In this document: positions 37,268-46,131 of the stretch, piece by piece | How positions within the stretch are numbered: position 1 is the stretch's first letter | Layout of the letters: each line of letters starts with the position of its first letter | Assembly (NCBI GenBank): GCA_045611845.1 | Contig: JAZKXZ010000004.1 | Coordinates: 62,001-126,000 of the forward strand | Length of the DNA: 64,000 bases | DNA from: Enterocola sp045611845 | GTDB lineage: Bacteria; Bacteroidota; Bacteroidia; Bacteroidales; Paludibacteraceae | Direction: 5' to 3' | Notes under the pieces: generated by a model | What the model saw: the letters and a program-made list of their open reading frames with translations, nothing else | What the model was told of the DNA's origin: nothing | Database searches by the model: none | Translations under genes and position numbers: made by a program

Positions 37268-37295
37268 GGCATTTTTCTTTAGAAAAACACCTAAA
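37264..37295 (-). terminator. Hairpin overlapping the mutA promoter
   Basis: TTTAGGCATTTTTC and GAAAAACACCTAAA pair at 12 of 14 positions around a TTTA loop. It may end the upstream surface-protein transcript or act as an operator for mutA. Confidence 0.45.
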
Positions 37296-37328
37296 ATCAA
37301 AAGAAATACACCTTAATATATCACTTTT

Positions 37329-38555
37329 TTAGTCTAAAAGAGTTTCGATTACAGGAAACGATTGTTTTACCTCCTCTTTTGTGAAGGTTTTCACTTCTGA
37401 AGTTTGCGCAGAGACCACTTTGATAGAACCTGTTTGATGCACATAAATTGGCTTATTATGCTTGCGCTCAGCCATCTCTACCTTAGTAATAACATTCTTT
37501 TCAGAAGGTATTACTTGGTCGTATTCTTCTCTGTAGATAATATTGCGTTTTATATCTGCATCGATATATTTTGCCCTATATTTTGCATGCTCCTCACCTG
37601 CCAAGTTTACCACATTTATTATGGCTAGTTGATCAGCATCTAGCTTATATCCAAATGGAATATTTGCGTTCACTTTTAGCGACTGCGACAGACTTTTTAC
37701 CCTATACGAGTAAATATCTAAAATGTAATTTAAAACTAGTTCGTATTTTACTATTCCAAAATAATTTTTCTTATCGTGATATGTGAGCAAAAATGTAGAA
37801 TCTTGCTCTTGCATAGACCATTTTGAAATTTTACCATCAAGTTCTAAAAACAACCACTTAATATCTGAGCCCCACAACACTCTGTGTATAAACTTACTAG
37901 AATCGGGAAGATTTGCAAGTCGCTGATTTCTATTATCTTTAAATTTACCAGCTCGTATGGAGTCGAGTTTGTATTGCACATTTCTATCTCTATACCTTTT
38001 ACACACATCTATTACCATCTGAATAGAGTCTGTATTTTTCATTCCTATATTTGGTATTTCTGCCACTGTACCGATAATTTCCTCACGGGCAACTATCCTA
38101 CCCTTTTCATAAAAATCATAGTCGGAAACAATTCTATATTTTCTCACTTCTTCTGGAAAATCCTTTATCATTTGCTTCTTAACATCGGCAAGCAACTGCT
38201 TCATTTGCTTACGTTTACTAAGTTTTTTTGTCTTAGACGGAATAAGTGTTTCTGTAAGCATAATGGGTTGTTCCACCATGGTGATATTTATGGTATCTGT
38301 AGGGATTTTTTTAAACTTTAGTTCCATTGTTTTATACCCAATAAAAGATAAAACCACAGTGGTATTTTTTTGCAAATCTGACAAGGTAAACACACCTTCC
38401 ATATCGCTAATTGTACCTATTTCTGGATTTTCTTTTAGATATACAGACACATACGGCATTGGCTCTGTGCCATCCGTTACCTTTGCTATTAATGTCTGTG
38501 AATAAACAGACAAAACAGAAAATAATGCAATATAAAGAGTTAATAATCTTTTCAT
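37329..38555 (-). CDS. Secreted protein with carboxypeptidase-regulatory-like domain
   Basis: 408 residues with a signal peptide (1-19). An N-terminal carboxypeptidase-regulatory-like beta domain (about 22-95: LIAKVTDGTEPMPYVSVYLKENPEIGTISDMEGVFTLSDL...VLSFIGYKTMEL) is of the kind found at the front of TonB-dependent receptors, but no plug or barrel follows. The remainder is basic and of unknown fold. Its ATG overlaps the stop of the esterase-like gene by 4 nt, so the two are translationally coupled. Role unknown; probably a cell-envelope protein. Confidence 0.8.
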   Translation of the reverse strand: MKRLLTLYIALFSVLSVYSQTLIAKVTDGTEPMPYVSVYLKENPEIGTISDMEGVFTLSDLQKNTTVVLSFIGYKTMELKFKKIPTDTINITMVEQPIMLTETLIPSKTKKLSKRKQMKQLLADVKKQMIKDFPEEVRKYRIVSDYDFYEKGRIVAREEIIGTVAEIPNIGMKNTDSIQMVIDVCKRYRDRNVQYKLDSIRAGKFKDNRNQRLANLPDSSKFIHRVLWGSDIKWLFLELDGKISKWSMQEQDSTFLLTYHDKKNYFGIVKYELVLNYILDIYSYRVKSLSQSLKVNANIPFGYKLDADQLAIINVVNLAGEEHAKYRAKYIDADIKRNIIYREEYDQVIPSEKNVITKVEMAERKHNKPIYVHQTGSIKVVSAQTSEVKTFTKEEVKQSFPVIETLLD

Positions 38556-39511
38556 TTTATTCTTTCTATAACCTCATCCGAGATTATAACTTCTGCGTCA
38601 CCATAAAGGCCATCTGTGCCAAGTTGAAGAAGAGGTTCATTTACCCCTTGCTCGGCAATTGTAATATCTTCAACGTAGAATTTAGTAGGATTTAAAACAA
38701 ATTTATCTATAAATTCTAATACTGTAGGCACATTTTCCTTAAAACCAAGCATTGCTACTTCGTGACCAAAGTTTCTAAATCTTAGTGCCATATATGGCCA
38801 ATTGTTTTTCACCCAAAGGTTTTCTATTAAATAATTTGTGCCATACATACCACGTTTAAGAACTACTTTTTTGTTGTATGTAACTAGTTCATCTTTTGTG
38901 CCGTGCATAAATAGCACTGGAGCTGGCTGAGTTTTATATTCAAGTTTTTCACCAAAAGAAGCCACTGCGCCAGCAAATGAAATTACACCTGCAAAACGAA
39001 AATCTTCTGGCAAATTTTGTAGTCTTGAATTGCACAAATAATAATCTGCTTGCAAGGCAGTTATAGCACCTGCACTAGAGCCAGAAAGCATTATTTGTTT
39101 TGGATTTACTTTCAGACTTTCCGCATTATCAAGCACATATTTCACTGCACAGGCCATATCTTCCACTGCCATATCTACAGAGTTTTCTAAAATCTTAGCA
39201 AGCTGAATTAGGTTTTTGATTTTCTTATCCTTAAGACCAAGTCTGTAGTCGATACTCACCCCTACTATGCCATTTTCTGCTATTTCTGTAAGAAATTTTT
39301 GATAAGACTCCTCGTCTCTTGCACCCATTTTAAAGCCTCCGCCAAAGGCAAAAACAAGACATGGATGCTCAGAAAGAGTATCATCTGGCATATAAACGTC
39401 TAGTTTAAGCTCAGATGTATCTTTTACTGCAAAAGTATATGTACTTTTATTTACTGCAAATGCCGACAACATAAGCATTGCAGAAATTAATGTTAGAGTA
39501 ATTCTTTTCAT
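38552..39511 (-). CDS. Secreted alpha/beta-hydrolase, esterase-like
   Basis: 319 residues with a signal peptide (1-19). It has the oxyanion-hole loop FAFGGGFKMG, the nucleophile elbow GSSAGA, an acidic residue in HGTKDELVTY and a late histidine in FGHEV, giving a full Ser-Asp-His triad. It resembles the BD-FAE/esterase-lipase group. It is first in a two-gene unit with the carboxypeptidase-regulatory-like protein, after a TAnnTTTG element. Substrate unknown. Confidence 0.85.
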   Translation of the reverse strand: MKRITLTLISAMLMLSAFAVNKSTYTFAVKDTSELKLDVYMPDDTLSEHPCLVFAFGGGFKMGARDEESYQKFLTEIAENGIVGVSIDYRLGLKDKKIKNLIQLAKILENSVDMAVEDMACAVKYVLDNAESLKVNPKQIMLSGSSAGAITALQADYYLCNSRLQNLPEDFRFAGVISFAGAVASFGEKLEYKTQPAPVLFMHGTKDELVTYNKKVVLKRGMYGTNYLIENLWVKNNWPYMALRFRNFGHEVAMLGFKENVPTVLEFIDKFVLNPTKFYVEDITIAEQGVNEPLLQLGTDGLYGDAEVIISDEVIERIK

Positions 39512-39531
39512 AGTTCTTTTATTTTATCACA

Positions 39532-39539
39532 CAAAAATA
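39532..39539 (-). promoter_or_regulatory. Esterase-like gene promoter, TATTTTTG
   Basis: Reverse complement of CAAAAATA, 21 bp before the ATG. Confidence 0.4.
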
Positions 39540-39598
39540 TAAAAAAGTAGTTTAAAATAGGATTAAAAAAATTGAAAAAAAACTTTTTTCTTATATAT

Positions 39599-39629
39599 TT
39601 TGTTTATATAAATTATTTTATTACCTTTG
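39599..39629 (+). promoter_or_regulatory. rpmE2 promoter, near-ideal -33/-7 pair
   Basis: TTTG at 39599-39602 and TACCTTTG at 39622-39629 are 19 nt apart, the closest match to the Bacteroidota consensus on the plus strand of this window. Confidence 0.8.
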
Positions 39630-39666
39630 CAGTCCAAAATGAGTAAAATTTAAAATAATATAGAAT

Positions 39667-39915
39667 ATGAAAAAAGGTATTCACCCAGAAAATTATCGTC
39701 CTGTAGTATTTAAAGACATGTCTAATGGTGATATGTTCTTATCTCGTTCTACAGCTGCCTCTAAAGAAACTGTTGAGTTTGAAGGCGAAACTTATCCAGT
39801 AATCAAGTTAGATATTTCTAGCAGTTCTCACCCATTCTACACAGGTAAATCTACCCTTGTGGATACTGCTGGTCGTGTTGATAAATTCAACTCTCGTTAC
39901 AAAAGAAATAAATAA
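39667..39915 (+). CDS. rpmE2: 50S ribosomal protein L31, type B
   Basis: The 82-residue L31 of the type that lacks the CxxC zinc ribbon; it contains no cysteine at all. MKKGIHPENYRPVVFKDMSNG and SSHPFYTGKSTLVDTAGRVDKF are diagnostic. It has a strong promoter, a 37-nt leader and a strong terminator, so it is a single-gene unit. Confidence 0.98.
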   Translation: MKKGIHPENYRPVVFKDMSNGDMFLSRSTAASKETVEFEGETYPVIKLDISSSSHPFYTGKSTLVDTAGRVDKFNSRYKRNK

Positions 39916-39934
39916 TCTAAGATTATACGACAAT

Positions 39935-39968
39935 AAAAAAGGAGTAACTTGAGAGTTACTCCTTTTTT
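39935..39968 (+). terminator. rpmE2 terminator
   Basis: AAAAAAGGAGTAACT-tgag-AGTTACTCCTTTTTT, a perfect 15-bp stem with a 4-nt loop. Confidence 0.9.
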
Positions 39969-39994
39969 ATTTACCCTTCGGAAGAAAAGGCACA

Positions 39995-40024
39995 AAAAAA
40001 ATAACCCCGCGGGGTTATTTTTTT
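39995..40024. terminator. 30-bp perfect palindrome, trxA terminator
   Basis: A7-TAACCCCGCGGGGTTA-T7 is a perfect palindrome with no unpaired centre. It lies 7 bp after the trxA stop and 26 bp after the rpmE2 terminator. In RNA it folds to a CCCC/GGGG stem with a U tail in both directions. Confidence 0.8.
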
Positions 40025-40030
40025 CTTTTC

Positions 40031-40345
40031 TTATAATAATGCTTTGATTTTTGCTTCTATAGCAGCCTTAGGTTGAAGTCCCACTACTTTATCAACCATT
40101 TCACCATCTTTGAAGAAGATAAGAGTTGGTACTGAACGAATAGCATATTTTTCTGCTAAATCGTTATTTTCTTCTACGTCCACTTTACCAATTAAAGCCT
40201 TACCTTCGTATTCTGCAGATAGTTCGTCGATAGAAGGACCCATTGCTTTACAAGGACCACACCATGTAGCCCAGAAATCTGCTACAACAACTTTATTTGA
40301 GCTTAGTAACTCGTCAAAGTTTGCATCTGTAAATTCTTTTGCCAT
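40031..40345 (-). CDS. trxA: Thioredoxin
   Basis: A 104-residue protein with the active-site WCGPC at 28-32 (Cys29, Cys32) in VVADFWATWCGPCKAMGP, and the cis-proline region RSVPTLIFFKDGE. It reduces disulfides in cytosolic proteins. It starts 14 nt after dnaE ends, so it is cotranscribed with dnaE. Confidence 0.98.
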   Translation of the reverse strand: MAKEFTDANFDELLSSNKVVVADFWATWCGPCKAMGPSIDELSAEYEGKALIGKVDVEENNDLAEKYAIRSVPTLIFFKDGEMVDKVVGLQPKAAIEAKIKALL

Positions 40346-40358
40346 AATATTTTTTTAT

Positions 40359-43300
40359 TTAGTTAATTGAATAATATATTTTTTCTGATTTTGATTTTTT
40401 ATCATCTATCATTTTAGTAGAATCATCATCGTCGTTATCTTCTTGAGAGACTTCGTCTTCATCGTCATCGTCAGATTCTTGTGAATACGCATCTAAAATT
40501 CCCAACAATTCATTGCAAGCACGAATAGAGGCAGACGACTTAGACTCTATCTGAATACCCAAATCTACATCGTAAATTTCAACATACAAATCTACTAAAT
40601 CTTTATCATTTTCGGAAGAAGTATCTGATATATATTGCGAAATTTCTTCTGTTAAATCTGGAGTTACCATTGATAGTGGTATCTTAATGGTAAACTTACT
40701 CATTGAAGCACCTTTTAAGTTTTCTAGAAGTTCAATTTTATTTACAGAAACATCTAGTTCGTCTATATCTACATTCAAATCTGGTAGCGTACCTCTTTTT
40801 CTTTTTGCTCTTTCGCTTTTTGCCTTCCAGTGATAGTCTAAAACAGCATAAACCATAAGATAAGCATTTTCTACCAAAAGATTTGCATAGGTTTTAAATG
40901 CTTCACCACCCAAATGGAATGTATGAGTACCTGAATAGTCTTCTATTTCAAATCGAGCAAACGGCTTATTGGTTTTGCTTGTGCCTATCATATAAGACTT
41001 CACAATACCTGCCACAGCCACAGTTCCACCTATTTGTACTCGCTCAGAGAAAGTCTTCAAATCGGTTAACTCCTGCAATTTGGTATTACAAAGCACACGC
41101 ATAAGCACTTTATACTCATCTAATGGGTGTGCCGAAAGATAAATACCGATAAGTTCTTTTTCTTTGTTAAGTTTTTCTATAACAGACCAGTTTTCCACTT
41201 TTGGTGGCACAGGACGTTGCACCTGAACCTCTTCCATATCTCCAAACAAAGACATGGTTTGGTTCATCTTGTCCATCTGATATTTAGTAGCAAAACGAGT
41301 TAACACCTCTAGAAATGTACCTCCTTTATCTTTATCAACAGGTGCAAAATATTGCTCACGAGTAATACCACCTAAATCATCCAACGCACCACTAAGCACC
41401 AAGTTTTCCATCACCTTGCGGTTGCATTGGCTTTGGTTTATTCTTTCAAAGAAATCGAAGGCAGATTTGTATTCACCATTTTGTCTTCTTTCGTTGATAA
41501 TGCTTTCCACAGCACCTTCGCCTACACCTTTAATACCACCTAAACCAAAGCGAATATTACCTTCTTTATCGGCACTAAAGTGAAGTTCACTCTTGTTTAC
41601 ATCAGGGCCAAACACCTTGATACCCATCTTCTTACACTCTGCCATAAAGGTTGTTACCTTGGTAATATCATCTTTATTTTGTGTAAGTAGCGACGCCATA
41701 AACTCAGATGGATAATGAGCTTTTAGGTATGCTGTTTGATAAGCCACCCAAGAGTAGCAAGTAGCGTGCGATTTATTGAACGCGTATGAAGCAAATTTTT
41801 CCCAGTCTGCCCAAATTTTCTCTAATACCTTTTCGTCGTGACCGTTTTTCTTACCACCTTCAATAAATTTACCCTTAAGTTCATTTAGAATGGCAATAAT
41901 TTTCTTACCCATCGCCTTACGAAGAGAGTCGGACTCACCACGAGTAAATCCTGCTAGAAGACGCGACAGAAGCATCACCTGTTCTTGATATACGGTAATA
42001 CCGTAAGTATCCTTAAGATACTTTTCCATAATGTCGATATCGTACTCTATCTTTTCTTCGCCGTGTTTACGTCTGATGAATTGAGGAATATAATCCATCG
42101 GACCTGGACGATAAAGGGCGTTCATAGCGATAAGGTCTTCGAAGGTAGAAGGCTTAAGCTGACGCAAATATTTTTGCATACCAGCCGATTCAAACTGGAA
42201 TGTACCAACTGTTTTACCCTCGCAATAAAGTTGGAAAGTTTTCTTATCGTCGAGCGGAATTTTATCTATATCAAGATCTATTCCGTGAGTTAATTTAATA
42301 TTATGTAATGTTTCTTTAATGATAGACAGTGTACTTAAGCCAAGGAAGTCCATCTTGATAAGACCTACAGACTCCACATAGTGACCATCATACTCTGTTA
42401 CCACAATATCCTCGCCAGTAGCCTTATCTTTTACCACACTCAGCGGAGCGTAGTTTGTAAGGTCGTCGGCACCAATAATTACACCACAAGCGTGAATACC
42501 CACCTGACGCACAGTACCTTCTAGCTGAGAAGCATATTCAAGCATAGAAGAAATGTTTTCGTCTGGGCCATAACTAGCAGTTTTTATCTCCTCTACATAC
42601 TTAATACAGTTTGCCACATTCACCTTTGGCACCTTTTTAGTATTAGGATCTGCTAAACTTTCTGGGAATTTATCTGGAATATAAGAAACAATCTTATTTA
42701 CATCTGGCAGAGACACTTTTTGTACACGGCCTACGTCTTTTATCGATGATTTTGTAGCCATAGTACCGTATGTGATAATATGAGCCACTTTTTCTTTTCC
42801 GTATTTTTTTGTAACCCAATCTAGCACAGCGCCACGACCCTCGTCGTCGAAGTCCACGTCGATATCGGGAAGTGAAATACGGTCTGGATTTAAGAAACGT
42901 TCAAACAGAAGGTCGTATTTTAGAGGGTCTACGTCTGTAATCTTCAAACAATACGCCACCACAGAACCCGCAGCAGAACCACGACCTGGGCCCACACTCA
43001 CGCCAAGCTCTTCACGAGCCGCACGAATATAGTCTTGCACAATAAGGAAGTAGCCAGGGAAACCCATGGTTTTCATAATGTGAAGCTCAAACACGATACG
43101 CTCATATTGCTCGTCGGTAAGCTCTTCACCATAACGAATCTTCGCACCCTCCCAAGCTAGTTTTGAAAGGTAATCTGCTTCTAGTTTTATACGGTAAAGT
43201 TTGTCGTAGCCACCTAATTTCTTAATTTTAGATTCAGCATCTTCACGAGACATTACCACATTGCCCTTTTCATCTTGTGTAAACTCATTGAAAAGGTCTT

Positions 43301-44288
43301 CTTCTGTAAACTTCTGTCTGTATTGTTCTTCTGTGCCAAAATCTTCTGGAATATCAAACTTAGGCATAATAGGGCCAGACTCAATAGAAAATACCTCCAC
43401 CTTATCTGCCACTTCAAGAGTATTAGATATTACTTCTGGATGGTCTGGAAAACATTTACGCATTTCCTCTGCAGACTTAAGCCACTCTTGCTTAGTATAA
43501 TACATTCCAGAAGGGTCGCCCAACTCTTTTTTGGTACTCATACAAACCAAACGTTCGTGTGCATCGGCATTGCGCTCTAGTACAAAGTGCACGTCGTTAG
43601 AGGCCACCACCTTGGTTTGAGTTTTTTCTGCAAGTTCAAAAATTACTTTATTTACTTTATCTTGGCGATAAAATACATTTTCGTTTAGCACCTCTACATC
43701 GCATTTATGCGCCTGTACTTCTAGGTAAAAGTCGTCACCAAATAGGCTTTTAAACCATCTAATGCTCTTTTCTGCCTCGTCTATTTTGCCATTTAAAATA
43801 AGTTGTGGAATTTCGCCACCCAAACATGCAGAAGTAACAATTAGCCCTTCGTGATATTGCTCAAGAAGTTCTTTATCGATACGAGGACGGTTGTAAAAAC
43901 CATCTATAAAAGCAATAGAAGATAGTTTACATAGGTTTTTATAACCTGTTTTGTTTTTTGCAAGTAGAATTAAGTGCCAACCCCCTCTGTCTATTATAAT
44001 TTCCTTCCCTTCGCCGTTTATTTCCTTTACTTGATTGTCTTTTTGAAGACGAGAACGACGAGCACAATAAGTTTCAATACCAATAATAGGTTTCAGAGGT
44101 TTATCTGCACCTTTATTAGCCTTACCCACTGTATCCACAAACTCTTTTATCCCATACATACAACCATGGTCGGTAAGCGCAAGCGCAGGCATACCAAGCT
44201 CCATAGCCCTTTTAACAAGGTCTGGCACCTTTGACATACCATCTAGAATGGAATAATTTGAATGCACGTGTAAGTGTACGAAACTCAT
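40359..44288 (-). CDS. dnaE: DNA polymerase III alpha subunit
   Basis: The 1309-residue replicative polymerase. The N-terminal PHP domain (HLHVHSNYSILDG), the polymerase active site with PDIDVDFDDEGR, and a C-terminal part with tandem HhH and OB-fold (ARFEIEDYSGTHTFHLGG) are all present in order. It is slightly longer than most relatives because of an acidic tail from about residue 1269 (DDDDEDEVSQEDNDDDD). A TAATTTTG element lies 26 bp upstream; trxA follows in the same unit. Confidence 0.98.
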   Translation of the reverse strand: MSFVHLHVHSNYSILDGMSKVPDLVKRAMELGMPALALTDHGCMYGIKEFVDTVGKANKGADKPLKPIIGIETYCARRSRLQKDNQVKEINGEGKEIIIDRGGWHLILLAKNKTGYKNLCKLSSIAFIDGFYNRPRIDKELLEQYHEGLIVTSACLGGEIPQLILNGKIDEAEKSIRWFKSLFGDDFYLEVQAHKCDVEVLNENVFYRQDKVNKVIFELAEKTQTKVVASNDVHFVLERNADAHERLVCMSTKKELGDPSGMYYTKQEWLKSAEEMRKCFPDHPEVISNTLEVADKVEVFSIESGPIMPKFDIPEDFGTEEQYRQKFTEEDLFNEFTQDEKGNVVMSREDAESKIKKLGGYDKLYRIKLEADYLSKLAWEGAKIRYGEELTDEQYERIVFELHIMKTMGFPGYFLIVQDYIRAAREELGVSVGPGRGSAAGSVVAYCLKITDVDPLKYDLLFERFLNPDRISLPDIDVDFDDEGRGAVLDWVTKKYGKEKVAHIITYGTMATKSSIKDVGRVQKVSLPDVNKIVSYIPDKFPESLADPNTKKVPKVNVANCIKYVEEIKTASYGPDENISSMLEYASQLEGTVRQVGIHACGVIIGADDLTNYAPLSVVKDKATGEDIVVTEYDGHYVESVGLIKMDFLGLSTLSIIKETLHNIKLTHGIDLDIDKIPLDDKKTFQLYCEGKTVGTFQFESAGMQKYLRQLKPSTFEDLIAMNALYRPGPMDYIPQFIRRKHGEEKIEYDIDIMEKYLKDTYGITVYQEQVMLLSRLLAGFTRGESDSLRKAMGKKIIAILNELKGKFIEGGKKNGHDEKVLEKIWADWEKFASYAFNKSHATCYSWVAYQTAYLKAHYPSEFMASLLTQNKDDITKVTTFMAECKKMGIKVFGPDVNKSELHFSADKEGNIRFGLGGIKGVGEGAVESIINERRQNGEYKSAFDFFERINQSQCNRKVMENLVLSGALDDLGGITREQYFAPVDKDKGGTFLEVLTRFATKYQMDKMNQTMSLFGDMEEVQVQRPVPPKVENWSVIEKLNKEKELIGIYLSAHPLDEYKVLMRVLCNTKLQELTDLKTFSERVQIGGTVAVAGIVKSYMIGTSKTNKPFARFEIEDYSGTHTFHLGGEAFKTYANLLVENAYLMVYAVLDYHWKAKSERAKRKRGTLPDLNVDIDELDVSVNKIELLENLKGASMSKFTIKIPLSMVTPDLTEEISQYISDTSSENDKDLVDLYVEIYDVDLGIQIESKSSASIRACNELLGILDAYSQESDDDDEDEVSQEDNDDDDSTKMIDDKKSKSEKIYYSIN

Positions 44289-44313
44289 TTTTCTCTCTAC
44301 TTTTTTAACCTCC

Positions 44314-44321
44314 CAAAATTA
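44314..44321 (-). promoter_or_regulatory. dnaE promoter, TAATTTTG
   Basis: Reverse complement of CAAAATTA, 26 bp upstream of the dnaE ATG. Confidence 0.4.
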
Positions 44322-44555
44322 GCATTTAAAAATAAATTTCATAACAATTACAACAATAAAGTTATTAACAAAATAGCCGCATCCAAAATAATATTGAATA
44401 CGGCTAGAAAATTATATTATAAAAACTTTAGTTGGATAATACAGGGCGAACACTTTGACCTTTATAGCAAGAAGTTTCTATCGCAAAAATAACATTTTAA
44501 AATTAAAAACAACATAAATTTATAAAAAGTCTAGCTCAAAATTCCTAAAAAATAT

Positions 44556-44563
44556 TATCTTTG
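44556..44563 (+). promoter_or_regulatory. Promoter of the AlbA-type regulator, TATCTTTG
   Basis: Exact TAnnTTTG element 89 bp upstream of the ATG; the transcript would begin near 44570. Confidence 0.55.
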
Positions 44564-44586
44564 CAGTTGCTCTTAAATACATAAAT

Positions 44587-44616
44587 GCATATTCTATCCC
44601 CACCAATAGAATATGC
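44587..44616 (+). promoter_or_regulatory. Perfect inverted repeat in the regulator's leader
   Basis: GCATATTCTAT at 44587-44597 and ATAGAATATGC at 44606-44616 are an 11-bp perfect inverted repeat around an 8-nt loop (ccccacca). Without a T run it is unlikely to be a terminator; an operator for the gene's own product or an mRNA structure is plausible. Confidence 0.55.
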
Positions 44617-44651
44617 TTATTAATAATTTTAATTCTTAAACTTGTACTATT

Positions 44652-46088
44652 ATGAACGAGGAAGAAAACTTATTAAATCTACAAAACAACAACCAAATCA
44701 ACATTGATTTAAAAAATCTAATTAGTGAGTGTACCAACTATGATTTTAAGTTAATGCTTGAAGAAAAGAAACCTAAAAGTTGGTTAAAAAGCGTCAGTGC
44801 ATTTGCCAACGGTTTAGGAGGTTCACTACTATTTGGAGTGGAAAATGATAGCACTATTAAAGGTCTTGAAAACATACAATATGTTTGCGAATTTATTAGT
44901 AGCAAAATAAGAGACTATATGGACCCTATCCCAGATGTTGAATTAATCCCTTTAAAAATTGATAATCTAGAAATTTTACAAGTAAAAGTTAATCCTGGTC
45001 ATTACACACCATATTACTACGTAGGTGATGGTCAGCGACTTGCATTCGTGCGTACTGGCGAAGAAAGTAACCCTGCCACATCAGAGCAAATGATGCGTTT
45101 AGTTCTACAAGGTTCAAATAAAACATTCGACTCATTAAATATAGGTTATAAGAAAGAAAACTACTCATTTAGTATCCTTGCCAATACATTTAAACAACGA
45201 ACAAATAAAGACTGGAACAGTAAATATCTATTATCCTTTGGATTAATTACTAAAGACGAGAATCTTACAAATGCAGGTGCTTTATATTCAGACGATTGCC
45301 CATTAATGCAATCTCGACTTTATTGTACAAGATGGGAAGGTACAGAAAAGGGTGATGCTATTAACGATGCTGAGTTCAATGGTAATATTTTGATGCTTCT
45401 TCGAGAAGGTATGAATTTTGTAAAATCCAACACAAAAAGAGGTTGGAAAAAACTTCCTGATGGCCGTAAAAATAAACCTGAATATTCTATGCGCGCCGTT
45501 TTAGAAACAATGGTTAATCACTTAATACACAGAGATTATACGGTATTAGGCGGCGAAGTACATTTAGATATTTACGACGATAGACTTGTAGTTATTTCGC
45601 CTGGAGGTATGTACAATGGAAAACTTATTCAAGACCTTAATCTAGAAGATGTTTCATCTGAAAGACGTAATCCTATATTGGCTAATGTTATGGCTCAATT
45701 AAATTATATGGAAAAACGTGGTAGTGGACTTACAAGAATATGCAAAGAGACTAAGGCTATCAATCAAGAAAACGAAAATGAAAAAGTAATTTTTAAATCA
45801 ACATCTACCCAATTTCAAACTATAATTTTCTCATCGGCAAAAACACAAAATGTCGGTAACAATGTCGGAGACTTTGTCGGAGATAAAACCACCATTAAAT
45901 TAACTGAACGTCAATTAGTTATCATTAAACTAATCAAGAAATCTCCGACAATCACAGGGCGAGAAATGTCGGAGACTTTGTCGGTAACACAACGCACTAT
46001 TGAACGTGATTTATTCAAGTTAAAAGAAAAAGGAATTATTGAACACAAAGGCAAAGACAATGCAGGATATTGGGTGGTATTGATATAA
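44652..46088 (+). CDS. AlbA/Schlafen-type regulator with ATPase-like domain and C-terminal HTH
   Basis: 478 residues. The N-terminal AlbA_2 (Schlafen-like) domain is about 25-160 (YDFKLMLEEKKPKSWLKSVSAFANGLGGSLLFGVEND). The middle resembles the HATPase_c_4 ATP-binding family, with VNHLIHRDYTVLGGEV, DIYDDRLVVISPGG and NYMEKRGSGLTRI. A short repetitive linker (VGNNVGDFVGDKT) leads to a winged helix-turn-helix (TITGREMSETLSVTQRTIERDLFKLKEKGIIEHKG). Such proteins are common in Bacteroidota accessory loci; targets are unknown. The linker and HTH DNA contain five TGTCGG motifs. It has its own promoter and leader hairpin. Confidence 0.85.
   Translation: MNEEENLLNLQNNNQINIDLKNLISECTNYDFKLMLEEKKPKSWLKSVSAFANGLGGSLLFGVENDSTIKGLENIQYVCEFISSKIRDYMDPIPDVELIPLKIDNLEILQVKVNPGHYTPYYYVGDGQRLAFVRTGEESNPATSEQMMRLVLQGSNKTFDSLNIGYKKENYSFSILANTFKQRTNKDWNSKYLLSFGLITKDENLTNAGALYSDDCPLMQSRLYCTRWEGTEKGDAINDAEFNGNILMLLREGMNFVKSNTKRGWKKLPDGRKNKPEYSMRAVLETMVNHLIHRDYTVLGGEVHLDIYDDRLVVISPGGMYNGKLIQDLNLEDVSSERRNPILANVMAQLNYMEKRGSGLTRICKETKAINQENENEKVIFKSTSTQFQTIIFSSAKTQNVGNNVGDFVGDKTTIKLTERQLVIIKLIKKSPTITGREMSETLSVTQRTIERDLFKLKEKGIIEHKGKDNAGYWVVLI
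45851..45984. repeat. TGTCGG repeats in two clusters inside the regulator gene
   Basis: TGTCGG occurs at 45851, 45863 and 45875 (12 nt apart) and again at 45967 and 45979 (12 nt apart); an inverted copy (CCGACA) is at 45945-45950. The 20-nt string at 45861-45880 is repeated exactly at 45965-45984, 104 nt away, in a different reading frame. Confidence 0.8.
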
Positions 46089-46098
46089 TTTTTTTTAT

Positions 46099-46106
46099 TA
46101 TATTTG
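46099..46106 (+). promoter_or_regulatory. Promoter of the FAH-porU unit, TATATTTG
   Basis: TAnnTTTG element 26 bp upstream of the ATG at 46132, which is preceded by a clear AAGGAG ribosome-binding site. Confidence 0.6.
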
Positions 46107-46131
46107 CACCTTATTATATATAAGGAGAAAA

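Larger units (their letters stand above)
44289..44651. other. Gene-free 363-bp spacer between dnaE and the AlbA-type regulator
   Basis: The spacer is very A/T-rich. It holds the dnaE promoter (44314-44321), a small inverted repeat TAGCCG...CGGCTA (about 44372-44405), the regulator promoter (44556-44563) and a leader hairpin (44587-44616). No convincing open frame or tRNA is seen. Confidence 0.7.

Noticed and set aside
37884..38321. Plus-strand frame of 145 codons inside the carboxypeptidase-regulatory-like gene
   Set aside because: It is a shadow of the minus-strand gene, with a Cys/Phe/His-rich composition typical of antisense frames.
44289..44651. Search for tRNA or small genes in the largest spacer
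   Set aside because: No cloverleaf, no T-loop GTTCGA-type box and no credible frame; only promoters and hairpins are seen.
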